Shown: one piece after another, positions 1 to 8,887 of the stretch
How positions within the stretch are numbered: position 1 is the first letter of the stretch
Layout of the letters: the number at the start of each line of letters is the position of its first letter
Notes under the pieces: generated by a model
The model's input: the letters and a program-made list of their open reading frames with translations, nothing else
What the model was told of the DNA's origin: nothing
Database searches by the model: none
Assembly: GCA_963725395.1 (NCBI GenBank)
Contig: CAVRYH010000012.1
Location: forward strand, 62,001 to 126,000
Reading direction: 5' to 3'
Origin: Bog-756 sp963725395
GTDB taxonomy: Bacteria > Actinomycetota > Acidimicrobiia > Acidimicrobiales > RAAP-2
DNA: 64,000 nucleotides
Made by a program: the position numbers and the translations under genes

Positions 1-187
1 GGGCGGCGTAACCATATCGGCGGTGACGCCGGGGTGGCCGGACACCACAGGGCCGACCGGCCGGGCATAGCTGTGGTCACACGGAGGCCGTCGACCGACA
101 GGCTGCGGGCCCGGGCACTCGCCAGGACGAAACGGCCACTCCGGACCAGGCCGAGTCTCCCCATCGGGAGGTCGTGTCCCGGAAAGC

Positions 188-1393
188 TCAGGCTGCCTTG
201 CCCGACAATCCCATCAGTTGGTTCAGGTTGCCGCCCATCACCTTCTCGATGTCGTCCTCAGGCAGACCCTTCAGTTCGTCCACGAACGTCAGGGGATCGG
301 CCAGTCCCTCTGGGTGGGGATAGTCCGACCCGAAGAGCACCCGGTCCGCACCGAGGACATCGACGAGCCCCTTCGGATCCTCCTCGTGGAACGGGTGCAC
401 ATAGATGTTCCGTTTGAACACGTCCACCGGGTTCTCCGCAAAGGCGTTCGGACTGAACTCCCATGCGTGCTCCATGTCGATGAGGAGGGGACGCACCCAG
501 TTGCTGCCGTTCTCGACGGGAGTGAACCGAAGGCTCGGGAACCGCGAGCACAGCCCGTGACCGATCAGGGAGGCCACGGTGTCGATGATCGGGCGACCCT
601 GGTGTCCGATGATGGCCTGGAAGCCCGAACCGCCTTTGAACGGAGTCATCTCGCCGTCGCGGACACCCTCCCACTCGTTCATGTACCGCTGGTACCCGCT
701 GTCGGACGCGTGCATTCCGATCAGCAGGCCGGCATCGGCCACCTTGGTCCAGAACGGGTCGAACTCCGGCAGGGCTATCGAACGCGGCCCCAAGAACCCG
801 ACCACCGGTGCAGGACGGATCAGGATGATCTTGGCCCCCCGCTCAACCACCCAGTCGAGCTCCTCGATGGCCCGGTCGACAATACCCAGGTGGATCACCG
901 GCGTGGGGAACATGCGGTTCTCGTAATTGAAGGTCCAGTGCTCGTGCATCCACTGGTTCAATGCATGGACCACCGCATGCACCGCCGGCGGGTCGTCACG
1001 CATGCGCTCCTCGAGCAGGCTCGCCAGGGTGGGCCACATGATGGCCCTGTCGAGGCCGAGTTCGTCCATGAGGGCCAGCCGCGGCTCCGGGCTGGAGAAG
1101 CCGGGCAGCGCGTCGATTCCCCTGCCCATGATCTCCCGACGGGACTTGCCCTCGGGGTTCCCGCTGCGGAAATACTCCTCCTGCGCACCCGGGGCGGCCA
1201 CCCGCTCGAAGGTGGGGTTGGGGATGTAGTCGCTGATCAGGTTCTTCACCGCGATCTTTGTGCGGCCGTCGACCTGGACGTACTTGATCAACCCTTCGTA
1301 CTCGGGCGGCAGGTACTTGGTGAAGGCCTCCGGCGTCTCGTACATGTGGTTGTCGGCATCGAAGACGGGAAAGTCGAGCTTGCGTGACGGCAT
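188..1393 (-). CDS. amidohydrolase family protein (PF04909-like)
   Basis: A 401-residue metal-dependent hydrolase or decarboxylase-type TIM barrel. The N-terminus carries a modified metal motif (DADNH near residues 11-15, followed by MYE) and the C-terminal part carries FGSDYPHPEG near residue 354, where the aspartate is the usual catalytic/metal ligand of ACMSD-like amidohydrolases. Start: the ATG at 1393 is preceded by GAGGGAGG, a good ribosome binding site; the frame is open further upstream but that stretch is not protein-like. Relatives of this family are common in actinobacterial acyl-CoA/steroid catabolic clusters, but the substrate is not predictable. It is divergent from the tetR gene at 1614, with an operator-like repeat between them. 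A second member lies at 35065. Confidence 0.85.
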   Translation of the reverse strand: MPSRKLDFPVFDADNHMYETPEAFTKYLPPEYEGLIKYVQVDGRTKIAVKNLISDYIPNPTFERVAAPGAQEEYFRSGNPEGKSRREIMGRGIDALPGFSSPEPRLALMDELGLDRAIMWPTLASLLEERMRDDPPAVHAVVHALNQWMHEHWTFNYENRMFPTPVIHLGIVDRAIEELDWVVERGAKIILIRPAPVVGFLGPRSIALPEFDPFWTKVADAGLLIGMHASDSGYQRYMNEWEGVRDGEMTPFKGGSGFQAIIGHQGRPIIDTVASLIGHGLCSRFPSLRFTPVENGSNWVRPLLIDMEHAWEFSPNAFAENPVDVFKRNIYVHPFHEEDPKGLVDVLGADRVLFGSDYPHPEGLADPLTFVDELKGLPEDDIEKVMGGNLNQLMGLSGKAA

Positions 1394-1467
1394 GGGTGCC
1401 TCCCTCTCGCAGCTCGCTCCTGGGAGCACGCAGAATGTCTGGGTCCTCGCTGGCGAGCTCGGGATAA

Positions 1468-1486
1468 CGGTTGTTTTCCCCAACTG
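1468..1486. promoter_or_regulatory. candidate operator between amidohydrolase and tetR
   Basis: Imperfect inverted repeat CGGTTG-N7-CAACTG (one mismatch) that overlaps a minus-strand -10-like hexamer TACAGT (1488-1483), placed to drive the amidohydrolase gene. It is a plausible binding site for the divergently encoded TetR regulator; this is inference only. Confidence 0.35.
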
Positions 1487-1601
1487 TACCAGTGCCCGGG
1501 TGGAGACGAAAGCGCCGGGCCGGGCCGTCCGATCGGACGCAGGTCAGCCTGCCCGAACGCACGCCGACATGGCGGACCCGCGGGTGCTGCGGGCCCGCCG
1601 G

Positions 1602-1607
1602 TAAGCT
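1602..1607 (+). promoter_or_regulatory. -10 box of a leaderless-type promoter (tetR)
   Basis: TAAGCT, six bases ahead of the GTG start at 1614, with no ribosome binding site in between. The spacing fits transcription starting at or next to the start codon. Confidence 0.45.
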
Positions 1608-1613
1608 TCCGCC

Positions 1614-2264
1614 GTGATCACGAAGAGCCCGACGACGTCGGTCCTCTCCGACGGCACGTCAGCGGGATCGGGTGACGCGGACGGCCCGGAGGTGGAACTC
1701 CTCATCAACGCCACCTGGGCGGTCGCCGCCCGCACCGGCAGCATCGAACCCGGGGTCCGCGAGATCCTGCAGGAGGCCGGGCTCTCGACCAAGGCCTTCT
1801 ACCGCCACTTCCGATCGAAGGACGAGCTCCTCCTGGTGGCGCTGGACCGGGCTTCCAATGTGCTGGTCGAGTACCTGGAGTACCGCATGGCCCGGGTCCC
1901 TGACCCCATGGCCAAGATCGGTGAGTGGATCGACGCCAGCCTGCGGCAGGCGGCGAACCCGTCGGCGGCGCGGCGGATCCTCCCCTGGACCCTCGGCTTC
2001 AGCCGCATCGCCACGATGTTCCCCGACCAGCTCGAGCGCAACCAGGAGGCCATCATCGCCCTGCTCGAGCGCGAGATCCGGGCGGCGGTCGAATCGGGGG
2101 AAGGCCGGAGCCCCGATCCGGCCGGCGACGCCCAGATAATCTTTGGATGCACCGCCCATACGGTCCACCACCACCTGATCAACGGGACCGCACCGGACGC
2201 CGCCACGAGCCAACGGTTGACCGACTTCGCCCGGCGTGCACTCGGCGCCCAGTCGACGGCCTGA
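1614..2264 (+). CDS. TetR/AcrR family transcriptional regulator
   Basis: A 216-residue protein with a TetR-type DNA-binding domain around residues 28-80: the recognition-helix region reads GLSTKAFYRHFRSKDELL, which is characteristic. The C-terminal ligand domain is about 135 residues and typical in length. The GTG start sits behind a -10 box with no Shine-Dalgarno. It is divergent from the amidohydrolase and convergent with the acyl-CoA dehydrogenase at 2354, so it is likely a local repressor of this catabolic block responding to an acyl-CoA or substrate analogue (inference). Confidence 0.85.
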   Translation: MITKSPTTSVLSDGTSAGSGDADGPEVELLINATWAVAARTGSIEPGVREILQEAGLSTKAFYRHFRSKDELLLVALDRASNVLVEYLEYRMARVPDPMAKIGEWIDASLRQAANPSAARRILPWTLGFSRIATMFPDQLERNQEAIIALLEREIRAAVESGEGRSPDPAGDAQIIFGCTAHTVHHHLINGTAPDAATSQRLTDFARRALGAQSTA

Positions 2265-2270
2265 TCGGAG

Positions 2271-2299
2271 GCCGGTCCCCGGGCCGAAGTCGGACCGGC
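2271..2299. terminator. hairpin between convergent tetR and acyl-CoA dehydrogenase
   Basis: Perfect 8-bp stem GCCGGTCC / GGACCGGC with a 13-nt loop in the gap between two convergent genes. No T tract; a high-GC bidirectional terminator is the likely role. Confidence 0.4.
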
Positions 2300-2353
2300 A
2301 CCCCCAACCGGTGGTCGGGATGCTCGCCTCGCGACGGTCCTTCACAGACTCTC

Positions 2354-3502
2354 TCAGAGGTCGAGCGAACGGCCGATGATCTCCTTCATGATCTCGGTCG
2401 TCCCCCCGTAGATGGAGGTGACCCGGGCGTCGGCGTAGGCCCGCGAGATGGGGAACTCGCTCATGTAGCCGTAGCCACCGTGCAGCTGCAGACCGCGGTC
2501 GGTAACCCGCTGTTGGAGCTCGGTGCACCACCACTTGGCCATGGCGGCCCGCTCGGCTGTCAACGTCCCTTGTAGGAACTCCTCCACGCAGTCGTCGACG
2601 AACGATGCCGCCACCTCGACTTGGGTGGCCAGCTCAGCCAGGACGAACCGGGTGTTCTGGAACGAGCCGATCGGCTGGCCGAAGGCTGTGCGCTGACGGC
2701 AGTAGTCGAGCGTCAACCCCAGTGCATACCGGGAGGCGGCCACCCCGGATACCGCCATGGACAGGCGCTCCTGGGGCAGGTTGCTAACCAGTTGGACGAA
2801 ACCCTGTCCCTCCGCGCCAAGCAGGTTCTCGGCGGGGACGGCCACATCATGGAAGAACAGTTCGGTGGTGTCCTGCGAATGCAGCCCCAGCTTCTCGAGA
2901 TTCCGCCCCCGCTCGAACCCGTCCATGCCCCGCTCCACCACCACCAGACTGATGCCCCGATGCCGCTCCGATGGGTCGGTCTTGACGGCGGTCACCACCA
3001 GGTCGGCGTTGATCCCGTTGGTGATGAAGGTCTTGGTCCCGTTGACCACGTAGGTCCCGCCGTGCCGGATGGCGGTGGCCGTCATGGACGCCAGGTCGCT
3101 GCCGATACCGGGCTCGGTCATGGCCACGGCGGTGATCAGTTCGCCCGAGGCGATGCCGGGGAGCCACCGTTCCCTCTGCTCCTCGTTGCAGTACGCCAAG
3201 AAGTACGGCAGGACGATGTCGTTGTGCAGGGCGACACCCAGTCCGACGCCGTTGAAGCCGGCCCCGTACAGCTCCTCGTTGACAATGGTGTTGTACCGGA
3301 AGTCGTCGACACCGCCCCCACCCAGTGCTTCGGGGACGGCCATGGCGAGGAGGCCAAGCTCCCCCGCCTTGGTGAAGAGCGACCGATCGACGATGCCCTG
3401 TTGCTCCCACTTGTCGAAGGAGGGCGCGACCTCATTGGCCACGAACCGCTTCACCGTGGCCCGGAACTGCTCGTGCTGGTCGTCGAACAACCTACGCGTC
3501 AT
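2354..3502 (-). CDS. acyl-CoA dehydrogenase
   Basis: FAD-dependent alpha,beta-desaturation of an acyl-CoA; 382 residues, full family length. The flavin-binding signature TEPGIGSDL is at 129-137 and the C-terminal signature HGGYGYMSEFPISRAYADAR at 341-360. The position of the canonical MCAD catalytic glutamate (YEGT) is a glycine here (IYGGT, G366). A glutamate in the helix-G position (PQERL, E245) is available as the alternative base known from isovaleryl/long-chain enzymes. The ATG start has GGAG eight bases upstream. Electrons would go to ETF, which is not encoded in the window. It lies head-to-head with the fused CoA-transferase at 3669. Confidence 0.92.
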   Translation of the reverse strand: MTRRLFDDQHEQFRATVKRFVANEVAPSFDKWEQQGIVDRSLFTKAGELGLLAMAVPEALGGGGVDDFRYNTIVNEELYGAGFNGVGLGVALHNDIVLPYFLAYCNEEQRERWLPGIASGELITAVAMTEPGIGSDLASMTATAIRHGGTYVVNGTKTFITNGINADLVVTAVKTDPSERHRGISLVVVERGMDGFERGRNLEKLGLHSQDTTELFFHDVAVPAENLLGAEGQGFVQLVSNLPQERLSMAVSGVAASRYALGLTLDYCRQRTAFGQPIGSFQNTRFVLAELATQVEVAASFVDDCVEEFLQGTLTAERAAMAKWWCTELQQRVTDRGLQLHGGYGYMSEFPISRAYADARVTSIYGGTTEIMKEIIGRSLDL

Positions 3503-3668
3503 GTCCGGTCTCCGTTCTCACCGATGAAGCGTGTGCTCCCCATGGCGTCTCCCCGACGATGGTGGCGCTGTTGCCGCCACGCCGGACCGTCCCGGTACAC
3601 CAGCTGCACTGGCGGCGTCGTCCGGCTCTCGCTCCCGATTCTGCCGTCGAGTAGCTTGGCCCACCGGT

Positions 3669-5354
3669 ATGGACAAGGTAGTGGATCTCGACACAGCGGT
3701 GTCGCACGTGCACGCCGGGGATTCGGTCCACATCGTCACCAACCACTCACGGTGGACGGCCGGAGCCCGCCACCTCGTCCGGCACTGGTGGGGTCGTGAC
3801 CCGGGGTTCACACTGGTCATGCTCAGCCTGTCCAGCCTGGGCACGCTCTTCTTCAAGGGCGGTCTGGTCCGGAAGGTGATCACGGGATATTCCGGCGACG
3901 TATTCCCGAATTTCACGCCCAACCCGTGGTTCTCCGACGCCTACCTCCGAGGCGAGGTCGAGGTCGAGCACTGGTCGTTCCTGACCTTCCTCCAGCGGCT
4001 CGAGGCGGCCGCCCGGGGCCTGCCCGCCACCGTCACCGGCTCGCTGGTCGGCTCGAGCATGGCCGACAACCCCGGGTTCGCCGAGGTGCCGTCCCCCTTC
4101 GGTGGCACCATCGGACTACTCGCCCCCTACGCCCCGGACATCGCGATCCTGCATGCACCGGCGGCCGACAGGGAGGGCAATGTCGCCTTCAACGCACCCG
4201 TCCTCGAGGGGGTCTGGGGGGCACTGGCCGCCAAGCGCGGCGCGGTGGTCACCGTCGAGCGGGTGGTCGACGACATCCGCCCGTGGTCCCACCTGGTCAG
4301 GATCCCGGCCCACCGGGTCCTGGCCGTCACCGAGGTGCCCATGGGTGCCCATCCCGGAGGGTTGTTCACCCGGGACACGCCGGCCGACCCCTACGGTGAG
4401 GACCTCGAGTTCTGGTCCGACGTCCAGCGGATCAGCCGCACCAGCGAGTTCGACTCGTGGATCGACCACTGGATCCTCGAACCGGCCGACCAGGACGAGT
4501 ACCTCCGTCGTCTCGGGCCCGAGCGGAAGGATGCACTGGTGGCCCGGGCCGATCCCGACTCGTGGCGCGCCGACCAGGCCGCCAACCCCCCCGACCTCGA
4601 TGCTCCCGTCGGCGCCTGGGAACGGGCGGCGGTCTTCGGCGCGCGCTACCTGGCCGGGCGCATCATGGCCCGGGAGGCGGACGCCGTGCTGGCCGGGGCG
4701 GGCGTGGCCAATCTGGCCAGCTGGTTGGGCGTCCACCTGGCACGCCAGCAGGGTGCCGAGGTCGAACTGACCGCCGAGCTCGGGCTGTGGGGCTACGAGC
4801 CGACGCCCGCCGACCCGTTCGTGTTCAACCACCGAAGCTTCCCCACGGCCACGATGCTTTCGGACAGCGAGCAGGTACTCGGACTCATGGCCGGATCGCC
4901 GGGCACCACCCTGGTGGCCTGCCTGGGGGCGGCGCAGATCGACCGTTCCGGCAACATCAACTCGACCGTCATCCCCGGTCGGGCGTTCCTCGTCGGCTCT
5001 GGTGGGGGGAACGACGTCGCCTCCCGGGCTGACGAGGTGGTGGTGGTGGCCACGCTGACCAGTCGGCGGACCGTGGACCAGGTCCCCTACATCACATCAC
5101 CGGGCGGTCGGGTGAGGGCGTTCGTGTCGGATCTCGGCGTCTTCGAGAAGGGAGAGGGGGGCACCTTCGTTCTGACGTCGGTGGCGCCGGGGCAGGGGTC
5201 CCTCGGGGAGCGGGTCAGCACCATCCGCTCGCTCTGCGCTTGGGAATTGGACGTGGCCACCACCCTGGTCGAGCTGGCACCGGTCGAGGACGACCATGTG
5301 CACGCCCTCCGCCGGTGGGACCCCCGAGGTCACTTCCTCAGGCCCGACGCCTGA
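3669..5354 (+). CDS. fused alpha-beta family I CoA-transferase, IpdAB-like
   Basis: A 561-residue protein joining both subunits of a family I CoA-transferase. Residues about 1-290 match the IpdA/alpha type: an N-terminal glycine/serine-rich fold, a KVITGY stretch, and PGGLFTRDTPADPYGEDLEFW near the end of that half, which resembles the IpdA motif around GGAHFTTAAPDYG. Residues about 315-561 match IpdB/beta: AELGLWG, LGAAQIDRSGNINS, a GSGGGND glycine turn, and VSDLGVFEKGEGG. IpdAB of mycobacteria is a heteromeric hydrolase opening the last steroid ring CoA intermediate; family I transferases otherwise move CoA between acids. Start: ATG 3669, chosen because the upstream frame is not protein-like; a TAGCTT box lies 11 bases ahead. 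The exact substrate is unknown. Confidence 0.85.
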   Translation: MDKVVDLDTAVSHVHAGDSVHIVTNHSRWTAGARHLVRHWWGRDPGFTLVMLSLSSLGTLFFKGGLVRKVITGYSGDVFPNFTPNPWFSDAYLRGEVEVEHWSFLTFLQRLEAAARGLPATVTGSLVGSSMADNPGFAEVPSPFGGTIGLLAPYAPDIAILHAPAADREGNVAFNAPVLEGVWGALAAKRGAVVTVERVVDDIRPWSHLVRIPAHRVLAVTEVPMGAHPGGLFTRDTPADPYGEDLEFWSDVQRISRTSEFDSWIDHWILEPADQDEYLRRLGPERKDALVARADPDSWRADQAANPPDLDAPVGAWERAAVFGARYLAGRIMAREADAVLAGAGVANLASWLGVHLARQQGAEVELTAELGLWGYEPTPADPFVFNHRSFPTATMLSDSEQVLGLMAGSPGTTLVACLGAAQIDRSGNINSTVIPGRAFLVGSGGGNDVASRADEVVVVATLTSRRTVDQVPYITSPGGRVRAFVSDLGVFEKGEGGTFVLTSVAPGQGSLGERVSTIRSLCAWELDVATTLVELAPVEDDHVHALRRWDPRGHFLRPDA

Positions 5355-5392
5355 CCCGTCCTGGCGCGGGTGGCCCCGTCGATCGACCGGTC

Positions 5393-6616
5393 TCAGTCGA
5401 CCAGCGGAGCCATCCAGCCGGGCGACGTCGAGCGGGCACCGCGCGACACACTTCCCCCGATGTAATTCCGCTGCGCCTCCACGGTCCCCGCCCCGATGCA
5501 CAAGCCCCGGATGTCGCGGTAGGCCCGCTCCAGCGGGTACTCGCGGCTGTAGCCGTACCCGCCGTGGATCTGGATGGCCTCGTCGCAGACGAACTTGGCG
5601 GCCAGGTTGGCCGCCGTCTTGGCCATGGCCGTCTCGAGGGGCGGCGGCGTCCCCCCCGGTCCGGCCAGCCGGACGGCGCGTCCCAGCAGGAGCCGCGCCC
5701 CGTCGACGGCGATGGCCATGTCGGCCAGCTTCCACTGCAGTCCCTGCAGTCCGGCGATGGGCCCGCCCCCCACGACGCGCTCGTTCATGTAACGGACCGA
5801 GTGCTCCAGCGCCCCCTGGGCAGCGCCGATGCACATGGCGGCGTTGCCGCACCGCTCGTGATTGAGGTGGGCGAGCAGCACCTTGAAGGCGGCGGTGGAC
5901 GCCGGGTCGCCGGCCAGCAGCACGTCGTCCTCGGTCACCTCGACGTCGTCGAAGGCGATCTCCGACTCGGTCGCCGCGTGGATGCCCATACCGCGGTGCC
6001 GGCCGGTCAGAGACACCCCGTCACGGTCCATCGGGACGACCACCGCCCCGATGCCCTTGGCACCGTCACCACCGGGCCACCGGCACCACACCAGCACGCC
6101 CGACGCGACGTGGGCCAACGTCGAGTAGTTCTTGTAGCCGTTCAGTCTCCACCGTCCTCGACCGTCCTCGGTCAGGGCGGTGCGCATGGCCTGCACCGCA
6201 GAGCCGGCGTCGGGTTCGGTGATGCCGATGCTCAAGATGGCCTCGCCGTCCGCCACGGCGGGCAGCCACCGGTCCTTCAGAGCGGGGCCGCCGAGATGTT
6301 CGATCCCCCGAGCGGGTCCGTTGAACGCCAGCTGGCAGCAGATGGCCGTGGACACGTCATGCCGCGCCACCTCCTCGAGCACGATCGCCGCCTCCACGTC
6401 CCCGAAACCGAGCCCGCCCCACTCCTCACCGATCGTCACGCGGAACAGATCGGCGGCGGCCAGGGCCTTGACCCCGTCCTCGGGGAAGTCACCGGTCTCG
6501 TCTCCGGCACCCGCCCGCGGCCCCACCTCACGCGTCGCCACGTCACGCGCCAATTGGCGAAGCGCGGACTGGTCTTCATTCTCGGCCATCGGGTCGACGC
6601 CCTGGGCTCCGGACAT
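5393..6616 (-). CDS. acyl-CoA dehydrogenase
   Basis: A 407-residue acyl-CoA dehydrogenase with N-terminal helical, middle beta and C-terminal four-helix domains. It shows ITEPDAGSAV in the flavin/substrate loop and IHGGYGYSREYPLERAYRDI near the C-terminus. The canonical catalytic-glutamate site reads GAGT (alanine), while HERCGN in helix G offers a glutamate. The start is uncertain: ATG 6616 (MSGAQG) or the in-frame ATG 6589 (MAENED), neither with a strong ribosome binding site. It is convergent with the CoA-transferase and divergent from the SDR at 6722. Confidence 0.9.
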   Translation of the reverse strand: MSGAQGVDPMAENEDQSALRQLARDVATREVGPRAGAGDETGDFPEDGVKALAAADLFRVTIGEEWGGLGFGDVEAAIVLEEVARHDVSTAICCQLAFNGPARGIEHLGGPALKDRWLPAVADGEAILSIGITEPDAGSAVQAMRTALTEDGRGRWRLNGYKNYSTLAHVASGVLVWCRWPGGDGAKGIGAVVVPMDRDGVSLTGRHRGMGIHAATESEIAFDDVEVTEDDVLLAGDPASTAAFKVLLAHLNHERCGNAAMCIGAAQGALEHSVRYMNERVVGGGPIAGLQGLQWKLADMAIAVDGARLLLGRAVRLAGPGGTPPPLETAMAKTAANLAAKFVCDEAIQIHGGYGYSREYPLERAYRDIRGLCIGAGTVEAQRNYIGGSVSRGARSTSPGWMAPLVD

Positions 6617-6721
6617 GGTCACCACTTTCGGCAGGGACCCCTGCAGGCGATGGGGTTGGGCAGCCAATAGTATCGGCAGCCGGCCGCCAGATTCCTGGTG
6701 GCGCTGCTGATCGGAGCGACA

Positions 6722-7621
6722 ATGCTGTTGGAAGGACGAGTTGCGGTGGTGACGGGGGCGGGACGCGGCATCGGTCGCGAGTTCGCCTTGGCCCTGGCCC
6801 GCGAGGGCGCTGCCGTGGTGGTCAACGACATCGGGGTGGGACTCCGCGGGGACGAGACGGGCGAGGACCCGGCTGCCGAGGTCTGTGCCGAGATCGAGGC
6901 GATGGGAGGGCGCGCCGCGCCGGCACACGACTCGGTGGCCGAGTACGACGCCGCCGGCCGGATCGTGGCGACGGCGCTGGACCGGTTCGGGCGCGTCGAC
7001 ATCCTGGTGAACAACGCGGGCATTGTCCGAGACCGCACCCTGGTCAAGATGGGGCCCGATGACTTCGACGCCGTCATCGCCACCCACCTGAAGGGGGCGT
7101 TCAACTGCACCCGACACGCCGTGGCGCCGATGAAAGAGGCCGGCTATGGCCGCATCATAAACATCACCTCCTCGGCCGGGCTGCGTGGCAACTTCGGCCA
7201 AACGAACTACGCGGCGGCCAAGGCGGGGTTGATGGGGATGACCTTCGTGTGGGCCCTCGAACTGGGGCGGTCCGGCATCACGGTGAATGCGATGGCGCCC
7301 GCCGGCGCCACCAGGATGACCGCTTCGCTCTATGCCGAGGGTGAGGATCCCCCGGCGTCGCTCGATCCGGCGCTGAACGCCCCGATCGTCGTCTACCTCG
7401 CGTCGGAGCGGGCGTCCGGTGTGAACGGTCAACTATTCGGTCGCACGGATTGGTCGTACACGTTGTTCCAACATCCCAAGCAGATCGCTTGGATGCACCG
7501 CGACGGCGGCTGGGACGTCGAGTCGCTGGCCGACCAGTTCGACTCAATGCTCGGACAGCACCTCCAGCCCGTCGGCATGGTGATGCCCGGTGGACTGAGC
7601 CAGGACTCGGCACGGTCCTGA
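6722..7621 (+). CDS. short-chain dehydrogenase/reductase (hydroxyacyl-CoA dehydrogenase type)
   Basis: NAD(P)-dependent alcohol/ketone oxidoreductase, 299 residues. Cofactor motif TGAGRGIG at 11-18, NNAG at 97-100, catalytic serine near 150-151 and Y163-x3-K167. The roughly 50-residue C-terminal tail (with FQHPKQIAWMHRDGGWD) resembles the extension seen in peroxisomal-multifunctional-enzyme-type hydroxyacyl-CoA dehydrogenases, so oxidation of a 3-hydroxyacyl-CoA is the best guess. Start ATG 6722 has GGAG five bases upstream. It is divergent from the acyl-CoA dehydrogenase at 6616 and convergent with the thiolase. Confidence 0.88.
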   Translation: MLLEGRVAVVTGAGRGIGREFALALAREGAAVVVNDIGVGLRGDETGEDPAAEVCAEIEAMGGRAAPAHDSVAEYDAAGRIVATALDRFGRVDILVNNAGIVRDRTLVKMGPDDFDAVIATHLKGAFNCTRHAVAPMKEAGYGRIINITSSAGLRGNFGQTNYAAAKAGLMGMTFVWALELGRSGITVNAMAPAGATRMTASLYAEGEDPPASLDPALNAPIVVYLASERASGVNGQLFGRTDWSYTLFQHPKQIAWMHRDGGWDVESLADQFDSMLGQHLQPVGMVMPGGLSQDSARS

Positions 7622-7632
7622 CCGACGGGCCG

Positions 7633-7655
7633 CGGCGATCTGCCCCCGATCGCCG
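7633..7655. terminator. hairpin between convergent SDR and thiolase
   Basis: Perfect 8-bp inverted repeat CGGCGATC / GATCGCCG with a 7-nt loop in the 58-bp gap between two convergent genes; probable bidirectional terminator. Confidence 0.5.
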
Positions 7656-7679
7656 AATCCCCGCCCCTCCCAGCGCGGT

Positions 7680-8885
7680 TCAGTCCGAGGGCTCCGAGCC
7701 CACCACGCTGACGAAGCTCACACACTCGCCCGGACCGCCACCCAGGTTGTGGGTCAGGCCCAGGGTCCGGCCGCCCTCGGTGACACTGCGAATCTGGCGA
7801 TCCTCGGGAGCCTGGCGACGGAGCTGGAGCCAGCACTCGAACATCATGCGCAACCCCGATGCCCCGATCGGGTGCCCGAAGCTCTTCAACCCGCCGTCGG
7901 GATTGACCGGCAGCTCGCCCTGGAGATCGAAGGTTCCGGCAAGCACTTCTTTCCACCCGGTCCCCCGCTCGGCGAATCCGAGGTCCTCCATCAGCACCAA
8001 CTCGGTGGGGGTGAAGCAGTCGTGGACCTCGGCCATCGCCAGTTGCGACCGAGGATCGGTGACGCCGGCCTGGCGATAGGCATCCTCCGCCGAACGGACC
8101 ACCTCCTCGAAGGTGGTGTAGTCGTAGTCGGGGTCGATGGGGCCGGCGGCCGGTCCGGCCACGAAGCTCAGTCCCTTCACGTACAGGGGTGAGTCGGTGT
8201 AACGGTGGGCGTCCTCCGCCCGACAGATGATGGCGGCAGCTGAACCGTCAGCCACCCCGCTGCAGTCGAAGACGCCGAGTTCCCCGGCCACTCTTGGTGA
8301 CTTCGAGATCGTCTCCAGCGAGACCTCCTTGCGGAACTGGGCGCGGGGATTGCGCGCCCCGTTGTAGTGGTTCTTCCAGGCGATCCGGGTGAGGACCTCC
8401 TTCAGCTCGTCCGGATCGACGCCGTACTTGTGGGCGTAGGAGGGGGCCAGGAACGAGAAGGCGGCGGGTGAAGTCAGCGAGGTTCCCGTGCCGTCACCGA
8501 CCTGGTGGATGCCGGTGAGGCCCGAGTAACCCGAGTCCTTCAGCTTCTCCACCCCGACGGCCATGGCCAGGTCGTAAGCGCCGGAGGCCACCGCGTAACT
8601 GGCGTTGCGCAGCGCCTCCGAACCGGTCGCACAGAAATTCTCCACCCGGCTGACCGGCCGGTAGTCGATCTTGAGGGGTCGGGAGAGGGTGAGCCCGCTG
8701 TTCCCCGACCCGAGGGTCCCGAGCCAGAAGGCGTCGATGTCGTCGAGGGCGACACCTGCCGAGGCGACGGCGTCCTTGGTGGCGTCGACCAGCAGGTCGT
8801 CGGCCCCCTTGTCCCACAATTCGCCGAATGGGGTACAGCCCATCCCCACGATCGCCACCCTGTCGCGGATTCCGTTGCTGGCCAC
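7680..8885 (-). CDS. Ltp/SCPx-type thiolase (acetyl-CoA acetyltransferase family)
   Basis: A 401-residue thiolase-fold protein of the lipid-transfer-protein/SCP2-thiolase branch. Nucleophile cysteine C85 (NFCATGSEA), the HDCFTP motif at H288-C290, and GHPIGASG at 337-344. In this branch, enzymes do thiolytic or retro-aldol cleavage of branched acyl-CoAs and usually need a partner DUF35/OB-fold protein. Start: GTG 8885 with GGAGG eight bases upstream. The upstream gene stops at 8888, so the two are separated by only two bases, consistent with translational coupling and complex formation with the DUF35-bearing product. Confidence 0.9.
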   Translation of the reverse strand: MASNGIRDRVAIVGMGCTPFGELWDKGADDLLVDATKDAVASAGVALDDIDAFWLGTLGSGNSGLTLSRPLKIDYRPVSRVENFCATGSEALRNASYAVASGAYDLAMAVGVEKLKDSGYSGLTGIHQVGDGTGTSLTSPAAFSFLAPSYAHKYGVDPDELKEVLTRIAWKNHYNGARNPRAQFRKEVSLETISKSPRVAGELGVFDCSGVADGSAAAIICRAEDAHRYTDSPLYVKGLSFVAGPAAGPIDPDYDYTTFEEVVRSAEDAYRQAGVTDPRSQLAMAEVHDCFTPTELVLMEDLGFAERGTGWKEVLAGTFDLQGELPVNPDGGLKSFGHPIGASGLRMMFECWLQLRRQAPEDRQIRSVTEGGRTLGLTHNLGGGPGECVSFVSVVGSEPSD

Positions 8886-8887
8886 GG

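Noticed and set aside
1..187. Possible end of a gene at the left edge
   Set aside because: Open frames here are short and composition-biased; no motif, start or stop context supports a gene.
218..1387. Plus-strand open frame over the first amidohydrolase
   Set aside because: The minus-strand protein has family motifs and a ribosome binding site; the plus-strand product does not look like a protein.
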